The position numbers and the translations under genes are program-made. Source: Singulisphaera sp. GP187 (GTDB lineage Bacteria; Chloroflexota; Chloroflexia; Chloroflexales; Roseiflexaceae). From it: DNA of 64,000 nt. The stretch covers positions 1 to 64,000 of the forward strand of contig CALQBW020000002.1 in assembly GCA_943328915.2 (NCBI GenBank). The letters are read 5' to 3'. Under the pieces are notes generated by a model. That model was not told where the DNA came from, did no database searches, and was given only the letters and a program-made list of their open reading frames with translations. Positions 29,123-36,334 of the stretch are shown piece after piece (the stretch's first letter is position 1; each line of letters starts with the position of its first letter).

Positions 29123-29722
29123 ATGCGAATTGCCGAAATCATTGAATCGAGTACGCAGTCGTTTGTCGCGGGCAGCTATGAATTACTGACGGCTCCTGCG
29201 TTTGGTGCTTTGGTGCAAGCGCATACGCGTGACCCACTGGTGTATGTGTATGCCGTGGTTTACGATATTCGTACGGTGAGTCGCGAGCCAGGAGGTCGGG
29301 CGATAGTACGGGGTAAAAGCTACACCGGTCAGGATTTATTTAACGAAGAAATTTATCGTGCCCACCCGGATTTATCCGAAATCCTCCAAACCGAATTTGC
29401 TGCCTGGGTGGTGGGGTACCGGCGTGACAATACAATCTACCACCGGATTCCGGCGGCACCGGCCCCCATACACTACAGTGTCGAAGTTTGTGATGAGGCG
29501 ACGCTCCGCCAATTCGGGAGCCAAAGCGGTTATGCGCGGATGTTGCTTCACGCGAATCAAGTGCCGAGTGACGAATTATTGGCTGCATTGATCCGGGCAA
29601 TTGCCGTGGCACATGCGCCTCTAGAACGTGAATATTTGGTGCGGATGGGGCGTGAGTTGGCATTGCTTCTGCGTGATGATTTCGAACGGTTGCGGCACAT
29701 TTTGGCGCGTGTGTCCCCATAA
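29123..29722 (+). CDS. HAS-barrel-like protein of unknown function
   Basis: 199 residues. The first 70 (IGEV-like start MRIAEIIESSTQSF, then YVYAVVYDIRTVSREPGGRAIV, in pieces) resemble the HAS beta-barrel found in HerA helicases and their cyanobacterial and Chloroflexota relatives. The rest contains FAAWVVGYRRD and a helical C-terminus with LLLRDDFERLRHIL. No ATPase domain is present. AAAGGAG precedes the ATG; it is the last gene of the Rieske/JAMM/E1 operon, 57 bases before a tRNA. Family placement is tentative. Confidence 0.6.
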   Translation: MRIAEIIESSTQSFVAGSYELLTAPAFGALVQAHTRDPLVYVYAVVYDIRTVSREPGGRAIVRGKSYTGQDLFNEEIYRAHPDLSEILQTEFAAWVVGYRRDNTIYHRIPAAPAPIHYSVEVCDEATLRQFGSQSGYARMLLHANQVPSDELLAALIRAIAVAHAPLEREYLVRMGRELALLLRDDFERLRHILARVSP

Positions 29723-29733
29723 AGGTGTGTTGG

Positions 29734-29763
29734 TTGCATCGTTCCCTGTGACTGTGCTATCAT
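29734..29763 (+). promoter_or_regulatory. Promoter of tRNA-Leu(UAG)
   Basis: TTGCAT, an 18-base spacer, and TATCAT within TGCTATCAT (29755-29763), 17 bases before the tRNA. It begins just past the preceding stop codon. Confidence 0.6.
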
Positions 29764-29779
29764 GACAATAACGGATATG

Positions 29780-29863
29780 GGGGACGTGGCGAAATGGCAG
29801 ACGCGCAAGTCTTAGGAACTTGTGGAGCAATCCGTGAGGGTTCGACTCCCTCCGTCCCCACCA
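29780..29863 (+). tRNA. tRNA-Leu (anticodon UAG)
   Basis: Acceptor arms GGGGACG and CGTCCCC pair perfectly. The anticodon loop CTTAGGA gives UAG. The long variable arm typical of class II tRNAs is present, the T arm holds GGTTCGACTCC, and CCA is encoded at 29861-29863. Confidence 0.97.
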
Positions 29864-29872
29864 ATACGCAAG

Positions 29873-29901
29873 CGTAGTACCGCATGGTACTGCGTTTTTT
29901 T
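29873..29901 (+). terminator. Terminator after tRNA-Leu(UAG)
   Basis: Nine-base-pair stem (29873-29881 with 29886-29894, one G-U) around a GCAT loop, then seven T. Confidence 0.9.
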
Positions 29902-29927
29902 GCATTCAATAGTAGAAGGATGTGACC

Positions 29928-30215
29928 ATGCATTCCGATTTAATTAGCAAAATTGAAAAAGCCCGCCGCTATTCCCAACAACCCGAACGTATCGCCATCG
30001 ATAGTTTGCATGCCACCTTTAACGGCGGCAATAACACCCATCAAATCACGATTATGGCGGGGGTGTGGCAGTGTGATTGTGAATTCTTTAAGGGACATGC
30101 AACCTGTGCGCATGTGATGGCCATGCAAAAAATCTTGGCGCCGATGTTGTCAGCGGCAGCGCGGGCAGCCACAAATCCACTTGATGCTGATAATTTAGTA
30201 GAGATGTTGGGGTAA
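29928..30215 (+). CDS. Small SWIM zinc-finger protein
   Basis: 95 residues ending in a SWIM-type motif: WQCDCEFFKGHATCAHVMAM fits CxCxnCxH. SWIM fingers bind zinc and act in DNA or protein interactions; stand-alone versions this small are uncharacterised. I use the ATG at 29928 because AAGGA lies 7 bases upstream; a GTG two codons earlier would sit on that site. It is 5 bases before the phosphodiesterase gene, so the two probably share a transcript. Confidence 0.85.
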   Translation: MHSDLISKIEKARRYSQQPERIAIDSLHATFNGGNNTHQITIMAGVWQCDCEFFKGHATCAHVMAMQKILAPMLSAAARAATNPLDADNLVEMLG

Positions 30216-30220
30216 TCAGT

Positions 30221-30940
30221 ATGACCCTCGTGATTGCGCATCGAGGTGCGTCGGCGTATGCCCCCGAAAACACCCTCAAGGCCTTTGATTTGGCTGCCGA
30301 CCAAGGTGCCGACATGTGTGAACTCGACGTAATTGCGACGCACGATGGTGCGTTGGCGGTGTTCCATGATGACACGACGGGGCGGTGGGAGTCAGTTGAC
30401 CGCGACGTGCGTTCCGTATCAATGGCCGATATGCAACGGCTTGACATCCGCAGTGAAAAAGTCCCACACCTCGCTGCCGTGCTTGATTTGGCGCGTGAAC
30501 GGGGCATGCAACTCAATGTCGAGCTGAAGCACGCTGGTATTGCCCGTGAGGTGTTGGCGGCGATTCGCGACGCACGTATGCACGAAGCGGTGATTATTTC
30601 GTCGTTTGTAGGATTGGCGTTGCGTGAAGTGCGGGGGTTTGATGCCACGATCCGCATGGGGTATTTGATGGGGTCAGATACGTATAACCCGATTGTGCGC
30701 TTCCGTGAGGCCTATCCGCTGTTTGCCCTCAAGAGCCATGGCTGTCAGGCGTGGCACCCCTATGCCAAGTTACCACTCATTGATTGGGCGATTGCCCACA
30801 CACAAAAAGCCGGGTATGCGGTAAACGTCTGGACGGTGAATGCAGAACAAGACATGCAAAAATTATTGGCGTTGAATGTGGCGGGGATTATTACCGACAA
30901 GCCCGATGTATTGAAAAAAATAATCACGCAGGGAGGGTAA
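30221..30940 (+). CDS. Glycerophosphodiester phosphodiesterase
   Basis: Hydrolyses glycerophosphodiesters to glycerol 3-phosphate and an alcohol. The 239-residue GDPD barrel shows IAHRGASAYAPENT, CELDVIATHDGALAVFHDD with the metal-binding E, D and catalytic H, LNVELK and the C-terminal VNVWTVN. No signal peptide, so a cytoplasmic UgpQ-like enzyme. It follows the SWIM gene closely and is convergent with the ROK kinase. Confidence 0.93.
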   Translation: MTLVIAHRGASAYAPENTLKAFDLAADQGADMCELDVIATHDGALAVFHDDTTGRWESVDRDVRSVSMADMQRLDIRSEKVPHLAAVLDLARERGMQLNVELKHAGIAREVLAAIRDARMHEAVIISSFVGLALREVRGFDATIRMGYLMGSDTYNPIVRFREAYPLFALKSHGCQAWHPYAKLPLIDWAIAHTQKAGYAVNVWTVNAEQDMQKLLALNVAGIITDKPDVLKKIITQGG

Positions 30941-30963
30941 GCCCCGCTGCGTTACGGTGGGAT

Positions 30964-31902
30964 TTACGCACGGCGTTGCCGCATATGATCGTATAACGCC
31001 GCAGCGCCGAGCAAACCGATACGGTCGCCGAGTTGGGTGATTACCACTGGCACATCGCGGTAGACGGCGATGGCACGTTCGGCGATGACGATTTTGGCGC
31101 GTTCAACCAATTGTGGATTGTTGATGACGACGCCACCGCCCAAGACGATTTTGGCAGGGCTATAGAGGTGGAGCATATTGACCAATCCTGCACCAATCGC
31201 TTCACCTTCTTCATCCATCAGCCGTTGGGCCAATGCATCACCGGCGGAGGCCGCTTTGGCAATATCGTGGCCTTGGACCAGTTCAGGGGTCGTGAGTTGG
31301 TGTAATGCGCTGGCACTTGTTTGGCGCATAGCGGTAGCGGCACGGCGTGCAAACCCAGGTCCGGCCGCAGTGTCTTCCCATGACATACGTGTGTGCCAAT
31401 CAATGATATGATGGCCCACTTCGCCTGCCGAGCCTTTGTGACCGAGGAGCAGGTGTCCGTCGGCGATGACACCGCCGCCGATGCCGGTGCTGACCGTGAT
31501 GTAGACGAGGTCACGCAACCCTTGGCCAGCGCCAAATATCCATTCGCCGACGGCAGCCGCATTGGCATCATTACCGAGCTCAATGTCCAGCCCGGTGGCT
31601 TCTGCCAGCATGGCACGCAAGGGGGTGTTTTCGAAACCTTGGATATTTGGCATCGCAAAGACAAATCCCGCGACTGGATCGAGCGGTCCAGGGACGCCGA
31701 TGCCGACACCGGCAAGGATGCCACCAGCAGGAAGTTGGCGTTGCACGGTCTGTATCAAGGAAACCATGCGGCCGAAAATTGCTTTTGGACCTTCTTCGAC
31801 GATGGTGTTGACTTTGGTGTCGTAGTGAATCGTCCCGTTGGCATCGACAAGTCCAGCACGTAAATTGGTACCACCTAAATCAACGCCGATTGTATACCGC
31901 AT
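30964..31902 (-). CDS. ROK-family sugar kinase (glucokinase-like) lacking the zinc motif
   Basis: 312 residues with the ROK/ASKHA motifs: GVDLGGTNLRAGLV phosphate loop, GNDANAAAVGEWI with the catalytic aspartate, STGIGGGVI and KIVLGGGVV. The zinc-binding CxCGxxGCxE stretch of most ROK proteins is absent: after EVGHHIIDW comes HTRMSWEDTAAGP with no cysteine. There is no N-terminal DNA-binding domain, so it is an enzyme, probably glucokinase or N-acetylhexosamine kinase. The start at 31902 follows AAAGGG; an ATG seven codons upstream lacks a site. Confidence 0.88.
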   Translation of the reverse strand: MRYTIGVDLGGTNLRAGLVDANGTIHYDTKVNTIVEEGPKAIFGRMVSLIQTVQRQLPAGGILAGVGIGVPGPLDPVAGFVFAMPNIQGFENTPLRAMLAEATGLDIELGNDANAAAVGEWIFGAGQGLRDLVYITVSTGIGGGVIADGHLLLGHKGSAGEVGHHIIDWHTRMSWEDTAAGPGFARRAATAMRQTSASALHQLTTPELVQGHDIAKAASAGDALAQRLMDEEGEAIGAGLVNMLHLYSPAKIVLGGGVVINNPQLVERAKIVIAERAIAVYRDVPVVITQLGDRIGLLGAAALYDHMRQRRA

Positions 31903-31975
31903 AGCAACCCTTTCTTTATTCAAATTGCACTATATTCATCTACAGTGCGACAAATAATATTCTTGTGATATAATA

Positions 31976-31984
31976 TTATAACGT
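31976..31984 (+). promoter_or_regulatory. Extended -10 promoter for the PP2C gene
   Basis: TGATATAAT in a very AT-rich stretch, 28 bases before the ATG at 32013. Confidence 0.5.
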
Positions 31985-32012
31985 TAATAATAAAATTACA
32001 CGGATATATTGT

Positions 32013-32966
32013 ATGAAATGTACCCATAGTGTACGTACCGATGTCGGTCGACATCGAGAACATAATGAAGATGATCATGGTGTCGGCGAAGGTGTCCAAG
32101 TCGCCTTACATGGTCATTTGTTTGTGGTTTGTGATGGGATGGGGGGGCATGAAGCAGGAGAAGTTGCAAGTCGCATTGCCGTGGAATCAATCTTGTCCGG
32201 ATTTTATGGCGACGAATCAGATGACCGTTGCGCGGCACTAAGTTTGGCATTTGACTCAGCGAACGCAAAAATTTTCAATGAAGGCAACATGAGTGGTGTA
32301 CCAATGGGCACCACCGGCGTGGCTGCCGCTATTCACCACGACGAGTGTATTATTGCCAATGTAGGTGACAGTCGTGCGTACCTCATTCGTAAAGGATCGC
32401 TACGACAGATTAGTCGTGATCATTCACTCATAAATGAACATATTGAGGCGGGGATAATTACGAACGCCGATGCTGAAAAAATGCTGTACAAACATGTGAT
32501 AACGCGAGCATTGGGACATCAACCAGATGTAATTATTGATACATTTCGTTTTGCGGTATTGCCTGGCGATATCGTACTACTGACCTCGGACGGGTTATTA
32601 AACCATTTGAATGATGATGATATTTTGTCAATTTGTGTCAATCATTCGTTAGGAGATTGTGTCGAACGTTTGGTTGAACTCGCAAATGAACGTGGCGGGA
32701 ATGACAATATTACGGTCATGATGACCCAGATTGAAACGGTTGATGGCACTTCTCCGATGCCGATTCCGATTGATGCGATGCCCGTTGTAGCGAGCGAATT
32801 TAACCAAGTACGACAACTACCAAGCCATTCGACTGGAGCGATGCAATTGATGATCGCTCCGCAAATCAGTTGGCAAGGTGCGGGGTTATCATTGGCGTTA
32901 CTTTGTGTGATGATAGTGGTAATTGTAATGGGGTTGATGGGAATTTGGCCGTTTACATCGGCGTAA
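32013..32966 (+). CDS. Membrane-anchored PP2C-type Ser/Thr phosphatase
   Basis: 317 residues. Residues 1-240 are a PP2C phosphatase: RHREHNEDDHG, VVCDGMGGHEAGEVAS (metal-binding aspartate), IANVGDSRAYLI, LTSDGLLNHL and GGNDNITVMM. A linker of about 45 residues leads to a single C-terminal membrane helix (LSLALLCVMIVVIVMGLMGIW, about 290-310), so the catalytic domain faces the cytoplasm. PP2C enzymes of this kind reverse Hanks-type kinase phosphorylation; no kinase is adjacent. The ribosome site is weak. Its 3' end overlaps the convergent glycosyltransferase gene by 14 bases. Confidence 0.92.
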   Translation: MKCTHSVRTDVGRHREHNEDDHGVGEGVQVALHGHLFVVCDGMGGHEAGEVASRIAVESILSGFYGDESDDRCAALSLAFDSANAKIFNEGNMSGVPMGTTGVAAAIHHDECIIANVGDSRAYLIRKGSLRQISRDHSLINEHIEAGIITNADAEKMLYKHVITRALGHQPDVIIDTFRFAVLPGDIVLLTSDGLLNHLNDDDILSICVNHSLGDCVERLVELANERGGNDNITVMMTQIETVDGTSPMPIPIDAMPVVASEFNQVRQLPSHSTGAMQLMIAPQISWQGAGLSLALLCVMIVVIVMGLMGIWPFTSA

Positions 32967-34065
32967 GCATCTGCTGGTAAATCTGTAAATATTGACGTGC
33001 CAAAGCTTGTTGCGTGTAGTGCTGTTGCACTCGCTGACGAGCCTTTTGACTATATTCGGCATAGATGGGTGGTTGGGCTGAGAGTTGAATGATTGAATGA
33101 GCAAGTGCTAACCGATCTCCTTCGGCATAGACAATCCCACCATCACCTATCACGTGGGGTATTTCGCCAGAATCACTGCCTACCACAGGCACTCCACAGG
33201 CCATGGCTTCGACCAGCACACGGCCGAACTGTTCCTTCCAATTGGCTGTGGTACGTGACGGAAGAACGAGCACGTCGAGCCCTTGCATGACTAAAGGCAT
33301 GGTGTGGCTTGCTACCGGCGCGTGCCATTCAATCCGCGTGGTCACGCCAGTGTGAGCAGCGTGTATTTGAAGCGCTTCGGCATGCGTGCCAGTGCCTATG
33401 ATGCGGAGCCTGATGTGTGGTGGAAGGATTGCGAGCGCGCTGATGAGGTCCTCAATGCCTTTTTCGGGGACCAGTCGACCCACATAGCCCACCGTGAAGG
33501 GCTGGCGGGCAATATGGGCATCAGGACGTGGCACAAAATACATCGGATCAACTCCGGTTTGGGCAATGATACTAAGTGGGCCATGGTAGCCATGATTTCT
33601 TATGATTGTGGCTGCTTCGTGCGAACAGGCCATGGCATGGGTTGCATGCATAAACGCATACCGTTCAAACCAGCGAAATGGTGGCGGGTAGGCACGCTCG
33701 ATGTTGGCGTAATTATAAAAACACGTACGTGCGCCGACATGGTGAGCTGCGCGTATTGCTAGGAATGTAGCAAGATTGAAGGATTCCTCGTCTACATGCA
33801 CAATATCGGGATGCAGTCGGCGTACCAATGTGCCAAACGTTGGATAGTAATGAACATGATGCCGGCCATTAAAGCGCATCGGCAAAATCTCGACTTGATA
33901 ATTGGGGGTAGGACTTATTTCATATTCAAGGCGTTGGGCACGGGGTTCTTGCCAAAAGGCGGGGCTCGCTACAGTGAGTCGAATGCCTGGCAGGGCGGCC
34001 AGCGCGTCTGTTTTGCGGCGATACGCACTACTAAGCAAGGCTTTGGAGAGGATGAGGACGTGCAT
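32953..34065 (-). CDS. GT4-family glycosyltransferase (1)
   Basis: 370 residues with two Rossmann domains (GT-B). The C-terminal donor domain shows VGYVGRLVPEKGIEDLISAL, and the EFGR-type segment EQFGRVLVEAMACGVPVVG, where the glutamate binds the nucleotide sugar. The N-terminal half (HVLILSKALLSSAYRRK, DIVHVDEESFNLA) is the acceptor domain. It probably builds a surface polysaccharide or glycolipid. The start follows GAGGG and lies 2 bases after the stop of the upstream glycosyltransferase, so the pair is co-transcribed. Acceptor unknown. Confidence 0.88.
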   Translation of the reverse strand: MHVLILSKALLSSAYRRKTDALAALPGIRLTVASPAFWQEPRAQRLEYEISPTPNYQVEILPMRFNGRHHVHYYPTFGTLVRRLHPDIVHVDEESFNLATFLAIRAAHHVGARTCFYNYANIERAYPPPFRWFERYAFMHATHAMACSHEAATIIRNHGYHGPLSIIAQTGVDPMYFVPRPDAHIARQPFTVGYVGRLVPEKGIEDLISALAILPPHIRLRIIGTGTHAEALQIHAAHTGVTTRIEWHAPVASHTMPLVMQGLDVLVLPSRTTANWKEQFGRVLVEAMACGVPVVGSDSGEIPHVIGDGGIVYAEGDRLALAHSIIQLSAQPPIYAEYSQKARQRVQQHYTQQALARQYLQIYQQMLTPM

Positions 34066-34067
34066 TA

Positions 34068-35207
34068 TTACCCTCTTGTTGCAATCTGTGTATAGAATGC
34101 CGCTGTCTGCATCGCAGTAATGTCGTAACTAAAACGATGTGCGCGATGCATGCCAGCAGCCCTGAGTTGGTGGCGTTGGTTGGGGTCGTTGAGGAGTTGG
34201 GCGATTGCATCACGCCATGCGGCCTGGTTGGTTGGGTCAATGCTGATGGCTGCATCACCTACCACTTCGGGGAGACTGGTGCTATTACTGACAATTACCG
34301 GCGTGCCACAGGCCATCGCTTCGAGCGGTGGCAATCCAAATCCTTCGGCAAGAGATGGGTAGACAAAAATAGTCGCGGCACTATAATACGCCGGTCCATC
34401 GAACCGACTTACCGTAACCCGCTTGACACGTGCGCCAATCCCGAGATGGGCTATTTCATTGTCGATATCGGGGAAGAGGGTGGGATTGTTGCCCGCGGCT
34501 TGCCCGGCGAGGACCAGCCATGTATGGGCGCGGATGGGTGCTGGTAATGCGGCAAAGGCGTGTAAAAGCATGATGACATTTTTGCGTTCGTCGTAGCCGC
34601 CAACATAATAGATGTACGGTCCAACAATACCGTGTTGTGCGACGACGGCAATTGCATCTGCTTGCGGCGAATAGATGGGGTCAGCAGCGAGGTGGGTTAC
34701 ACTCATCCGCGCTGATGGGTAAGGGAGTATTTGGCTGGCTTGGTCTGCAACATGCTGTGAAATTGCAATGATTCCACTACTTCGGCGAGCTGCTGTGGTT
34801 ACTAATGCAGTATAAAGACGCACGAACGGCGACCCACGGTAGGCGAGGCGCGTAATGGGGATGAGGTCCGGAATTGTGGTTATGACGGGGACTTTGGAGT
34901 AATATGGAGGAGCAAAATACGGGATATGGAGGAGATCTGCGCCGATAAGGGCTGCTGCGTGCGGGACTGCAATTTGTTCGAACCAAAGTTTCCCAAGGTT
35001 GCGTGAGCGTCCATCAAATGGCGTCGTCACACGATAGAGGCGTACGCCTTGCGGGACTGCTGGGGGTGAAGTGTATGCGGGGATAATAATAGTCAATTGG
35101 ATTGCATCAATGCGCTGAATGGCATTGACCAATCCATGTAAATATTGGCCAACACCAACCGTTGCTTTATCCCAAAAATAGCCATTTAATGCGACGTGCA
35201 ATGTCAT
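34068..35207 (-). CDS. GT4-family glycosyltransferase (2), possibly leaderless
   Basis: 379 residues. GT4 marks are [14 protein letters not shown] near the N-terminus, [20 protein letters not shown] and [23 protein letters not shown] with the donor-binding glutamates. Mannosyl- or rhamnosyl-type transferases share this [14 protein letters not shown] block. I start at 35207 ([11 protein letters not shown]); the frame is open 32 codons further but would cross the promoter. No ribosome site precedes this ATG, and the -10 box ends 7 bases before it, so the transcript may have no leader. First gene of a two-gene unit. Confidence 0.88.
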   Translation of the reverse strand: MTLHVALNGYFWDKATVGVGQYLHGLVNAIQRIDAIQLTIIIPAYTSPPAVPQGVRLYRVTTPFDGRSRNLGKLWFEQIAVPHAAALIGADLLHIPYFAPPYYSKVPVITTIPDLIPITRLAYRGSPFVRLYTALVTTAARRSSGIIAISQHVADQASQILPYPSARMSVTHLAADPIYSPQADAIAVVAQHGIVGPYIYYVGGYDERKNVIMLLHAFAALPAPIRAHTWLVLAGQAAGNNPTLFPDIDNEIAHLGIGARVKRVTVSRFDGPAYYSAATIFVYPSLAEGFGLPPLEAMACGTPVIVSNSTSLPEVVGDAAISIDPTNQAAWRDAIAQLLNDPNQRHQLRAAGMHRAHRFSYDITAMQTAAFYTQIATRG

Positions 35208-35209
35208 GT

Positions 35210-35222
35210 TGGTATAATACCA
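35210..35222. promoter_or_regulatory. Palindromic extended -10 element, possibly bidirectional
   Basis: TGGTATAATACCA reads as an extended -10 on both strands (TGGTATAAT on plus, TGGTATTAT on minus). On the minus strand it ends 6 bases before the glycosyltransferase ATG at 35207. On plus it faces the small membrane-protein gene at 35316. Confidence 0.5.
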
Positions 35223-35315
35223 TAGCTGATTTACGTGTATCGTTGCCAATCTATGCACGACATGCGCCGATAGCGTTTCGAAAATAGGATTATGCAATGA
35301 CAACAGGAGATATTA

Positions 35316-35630
35316 ATGCCCATTGAATTTTGGCCAAAGACGCGGATCGGCTGGATTGCGGCACTCTCATTTGACCTGTTTGGAGTGTTGTATATCATCA
35401 ATGGGTATATGCTCAAAATATCGGCCTCCTCATCGTGGTGGCTCGATTCGGTCTTGCCCTCCTACGGGATTGCACTGATGATGACGGTGGTGACGGCGAG
35501 TGTTGGGAGCGTGATTGCGTTGCTCTTGCGGCGCGATTCGGCATGGGCCGTATGGATAGCGACATTGCCGATCGTGGTTTGGGTAGCTGTGCGTTGCCTG
35601 ATTTTTGTGCTGAATATACTTCATCTATGA
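35316..35630 (+). CDS. Small membrane protein of unknown function
   Basis: 104 residues with three predicted membrane helices (about 12-32, 46-70 and 78-101) separated by short loops; the second loop carries LLRRDSAWA, so the N-terminus is probably inside. A clear ACAGGAGATATT ribosome site precedes the ATG. I do not recognise a family. It lies upstream of fabZ, which has its own promoter-like element. Confidence 0.65.
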   Translation: MPIEFWPKTRIGWIAALSFDLFGVLYIINGYMLKISASSSWWLDSVLPSYGIALMMTVVTASVGSVIALLLRRDSAWAVWIATLPIVVWVAVRCLIFVLNILHL

Positions 35631-35651
35631 CATTGCCAGGTCGCACGGCGA

Positions 35652-35660
35652 TGGTACAAT
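35652..35660 (+). promoter_or_regulatory. Extended -10 promoter for fabZ
   Basis: TGGTACAAT, 36 bases before the fabZ ATG. Confidence 0.45.
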
Positions 35661-35695
35661 ATCAACATATTTATGAATACAAAGGAACATTTCAA

Positions 35696-36136
35696 ATGGT
35701 AATGAATGTCGAACAAATAATGGCGGTTATTCCGCATCGCTATCCGTTTTTGTTGATTGACCGAATTATCGAGCTCGAGCCTGGGGTGCGGGCAGTGGCG
35801 CTGAAGCAAGTGACCATCAACGAGCCTTTCTTTCAAGGACACTTCCCTGATTACCCGATTATGCCGGGAGTGTTGATTATCGAAGCCCTCGCACAGACAG
35901 GTGCTGTTGCAGGGATGGTACTGCCCGAAAATCAAGGAAAAATTGCATTATTTGCCGGCATCGAAAGTGCCCGTTTTCGCAAACCAGTGGTACCCGGTGA
36001 TACGCTGCGGCTTGAAGTAACGATTACCGCGATGAAACGGGGAATTGGCAAGGCGACCGCGATGGCCACCGTGGATGGGGCACTCGCATGTGAAGCACTG
36101 TTGACTTTCGCACTGGTAGCACGCACAAATTCCTAA
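35696..36136 (+). CDS. fabZ: 3-hydroxyacyl-ACP dehydratase
   Basis: Dehydrates 3-hydroxyacyl-ACP in fatty-acid elongation. The 146-residue hot-dog protein has [13 protein letters not shown], the catalytic histidine in [20 protein letters not shown] with the matching glutamate, and [20 protein letters not shown] at 35696 with AAAGGA upstream; a second ATG two codons later is also possible. The remaining fab genes are elsewhere. It is followed by tRNA-Leu(UAA). Confidence 0.95.
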   Translation: MVMNVEQIMAVIPHRYPFLLIDRIIELEPGVRAVALKQVTINEPFFQGHFPDYPIMPGVLIIEALAQTGAVAGMVLPENQGKIALFAGIESARFRKPVVPGDTLRLEVTITAMKRGIGKATAMATVDGALACEALLTFALVARTNS

Positions 36137-36199
36137 CCAAAAATCAATTCACAGAATTTATTTGATACTCAAGGTTACTTCGTGTATTATTAGGAGGTT

Positions 36200-36285
36200 G
36201 CCGGAGTGGCGGAATGGCAGACGCTACGGTCTTAAAAACCGTTGAGGGCAACCTCATACGGGTTCGACTCCCGTCTTCGGCACCA
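36200..36285 (+). tRNA. tRNA-Leu (anticodon UAA)
   Basis: Acceptor arms GCCGGAG and CTTCGGC (one G-U), anticodon loop CTTAAAA giving UAA, a long variable arm TGAGGGCAACCTCA, T arm GGTTCGACTCC, and encoded CCA at 36283-36285. Second leucine tRNA in the window. Confidence 0.97.
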
Positions 36286-36288
36286 ACC

Positions 36289-36330
36289 GTACCCCCTACC
36301 TACGTTTTTACGTGGTGGGGGTACTTTTTT
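36289..36330 (+). terminator. Terminator after tRNA-Leu(UAA)
   Basis: GTACCCCC pairs with GGGGGTAC, extended by ACC/GGT and ACG/CGT around a T-rich loop, then six T. It ends a few bases before the convergent lacZ stop. Confidence 0.9.
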
Positions 36331-36334
36331 GGTA

